From Nitrospira sp. (GTDB lineage Bacteria; Nitrospirota; Nitrospiria; Nitrospirales; Nitrospiraceae), in NCBI GenBank assembly GCA_019636835.1, contig JAHBWU010000019.1, positions 1 through 53,542 of the forward strand: DNA of 53,542 nt, written 5' to 3'. Under the pieces are notes generated by a model. The model was not told the DNA's origin. It searched no databases and saw only the letters and a program-made list of their open reading frames with translations. Below, piece by piece: positions 53,337-53,542 of the stretch. The position numbers and the translations under genes were made by a program. Within the stretch, counting starts at the first letter, position 1. Each line of letters starts with the position of its first letter.

Positions 53337-53542
53337 GCAGATCTCTGAGCTTCCCCCTATTGTTTGGACAGGTTTTCCCTGAAAATAAGCTCATGGATTT
53401 CTGTCCCGTCTCCTCCTTTCGTTCAGAGCCCGCCGGGCTCCTTCTTTGGTTTTGGGCTGGGAGCCTGCTCAAAACTTCGCGCCAGAATCGGTTATACGGG
53501 GCAATCTCCTGTCGGTCCATACTATGGGTGCTCCCGTATTCA

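Larger units (their letters stand above)
52343..53542. other. 1.2-kb region without an intact gene
   Basis: The first 350 bases would hold the promoter of the exopolysaccharide locus; a TTGTG-TT-CACAA dyad near 52463-52474 is the only symmetric site I notice. Beyond 52690 there are only short minus-strand frames, two of which are diverged copies of each other, a 9-bp tandem repeat and an inverted repeat (separate entries). It reads as decayed, duplicated DNA. Confidence 0.6.

Noticed and set aside
1..53542. CRISPR arrays, tRNA or rRNA genes
   Set aside because: No regularly spaced direct repeats of CRISPR type and no tRNA- or rRNA-like sequence were noticed by eye; a covariance-model search was not possible.

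Overview
The window looks like a chromosomal segment of a Gram-negative, autotroph-type bacterium, most likely Nitrospira or a close relative in Nitrospirota. This rests on the overall gene content (TonB receptor, MdtABC-type RND pump, lipoprotein-type OmpA protein, exosortase-linked exopolysaccharide genes). It also rests on a 117-bp intergenic repeat at 8817-8933 that I recall as typical of Nitrospira genomes. The species assignment is from memory, not from a search.

Layout. 1-1780 is sparse: the 5' end of a secreted protein at the left edge, one or two small hypothetical genes on the minus strand, then about 1.1 kb without a convincing gene. 1781-3817 is a TonB-dependent receptor. 4010-5597 is a toxin-antitoxin patch with an intact VapBC-type pair, the collapsed remnant of a second one, and a HicB-HicA pair behind a near-consensus promoter. 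5661-12305 holds core metabolism and housekeeping genes: Hsp20, citrate synthase, an ArsC/Spx-like thioredoxin-fold protein, RNase D, a J-domain protein and an ACT-domain malic enzyme. 12501-13809 is a complete ISL3-type insertion sequence with perfect 8-bp target duplications, followed by a decayed HtrA-type protease fragment. 14422-21853 is an mdtABC-like RND efflux operon with a strong promoter and a palindromic operator candidate, but no outer-membrane channel gene. 22011-29947 holds a thioredoxin-like/aldo-keto reductase fusion, an OmpA-like lipoprotein, Ppx/GppA phosphatase, two overlapping thymidylate-kinase-like genes and, convergent to them, SixA.

30496-52342 is a 22-kb minus-strand exopolysaccharide and protein-sorting locus. 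Its proximal part (52342 to 43917) carries glycosyltransferases, a secreted GH10-like glycosidase, an O-antigen-ligase/polymerase-like protein, a methyltransferase, a flippase and a WecG/TagA transferase. In the middle sits one VPLPA-CTERM protein with its own sigma-54-like promoter, next to an exosortase fused to an EpsI domain (XrtD-like). The distal part (41156 to 31177) encodes the assembly and export machine: a WecA-like initiating transferase with an extra membrane domain, PrsT-type TPR lipoprotein, Wza-like export protein, outer-membrane barrel protein, Wzz-like chain-length protein, CpsD-like kinase and an ExeA-like ATPase. Together these would make a lipid-linked polysaccharide, flip, polymerise and export it, and process a surface protein through the exosortase.

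The last 1.15 kb (52394-53542) has no intact gene. It contains tiny minus-strand frames in two diverged copies, a 9-bp tandem repeat and an inverted repeat, and reads like a decayed duplicated region. No tRNA, rRNA or CRISPR array was seen.
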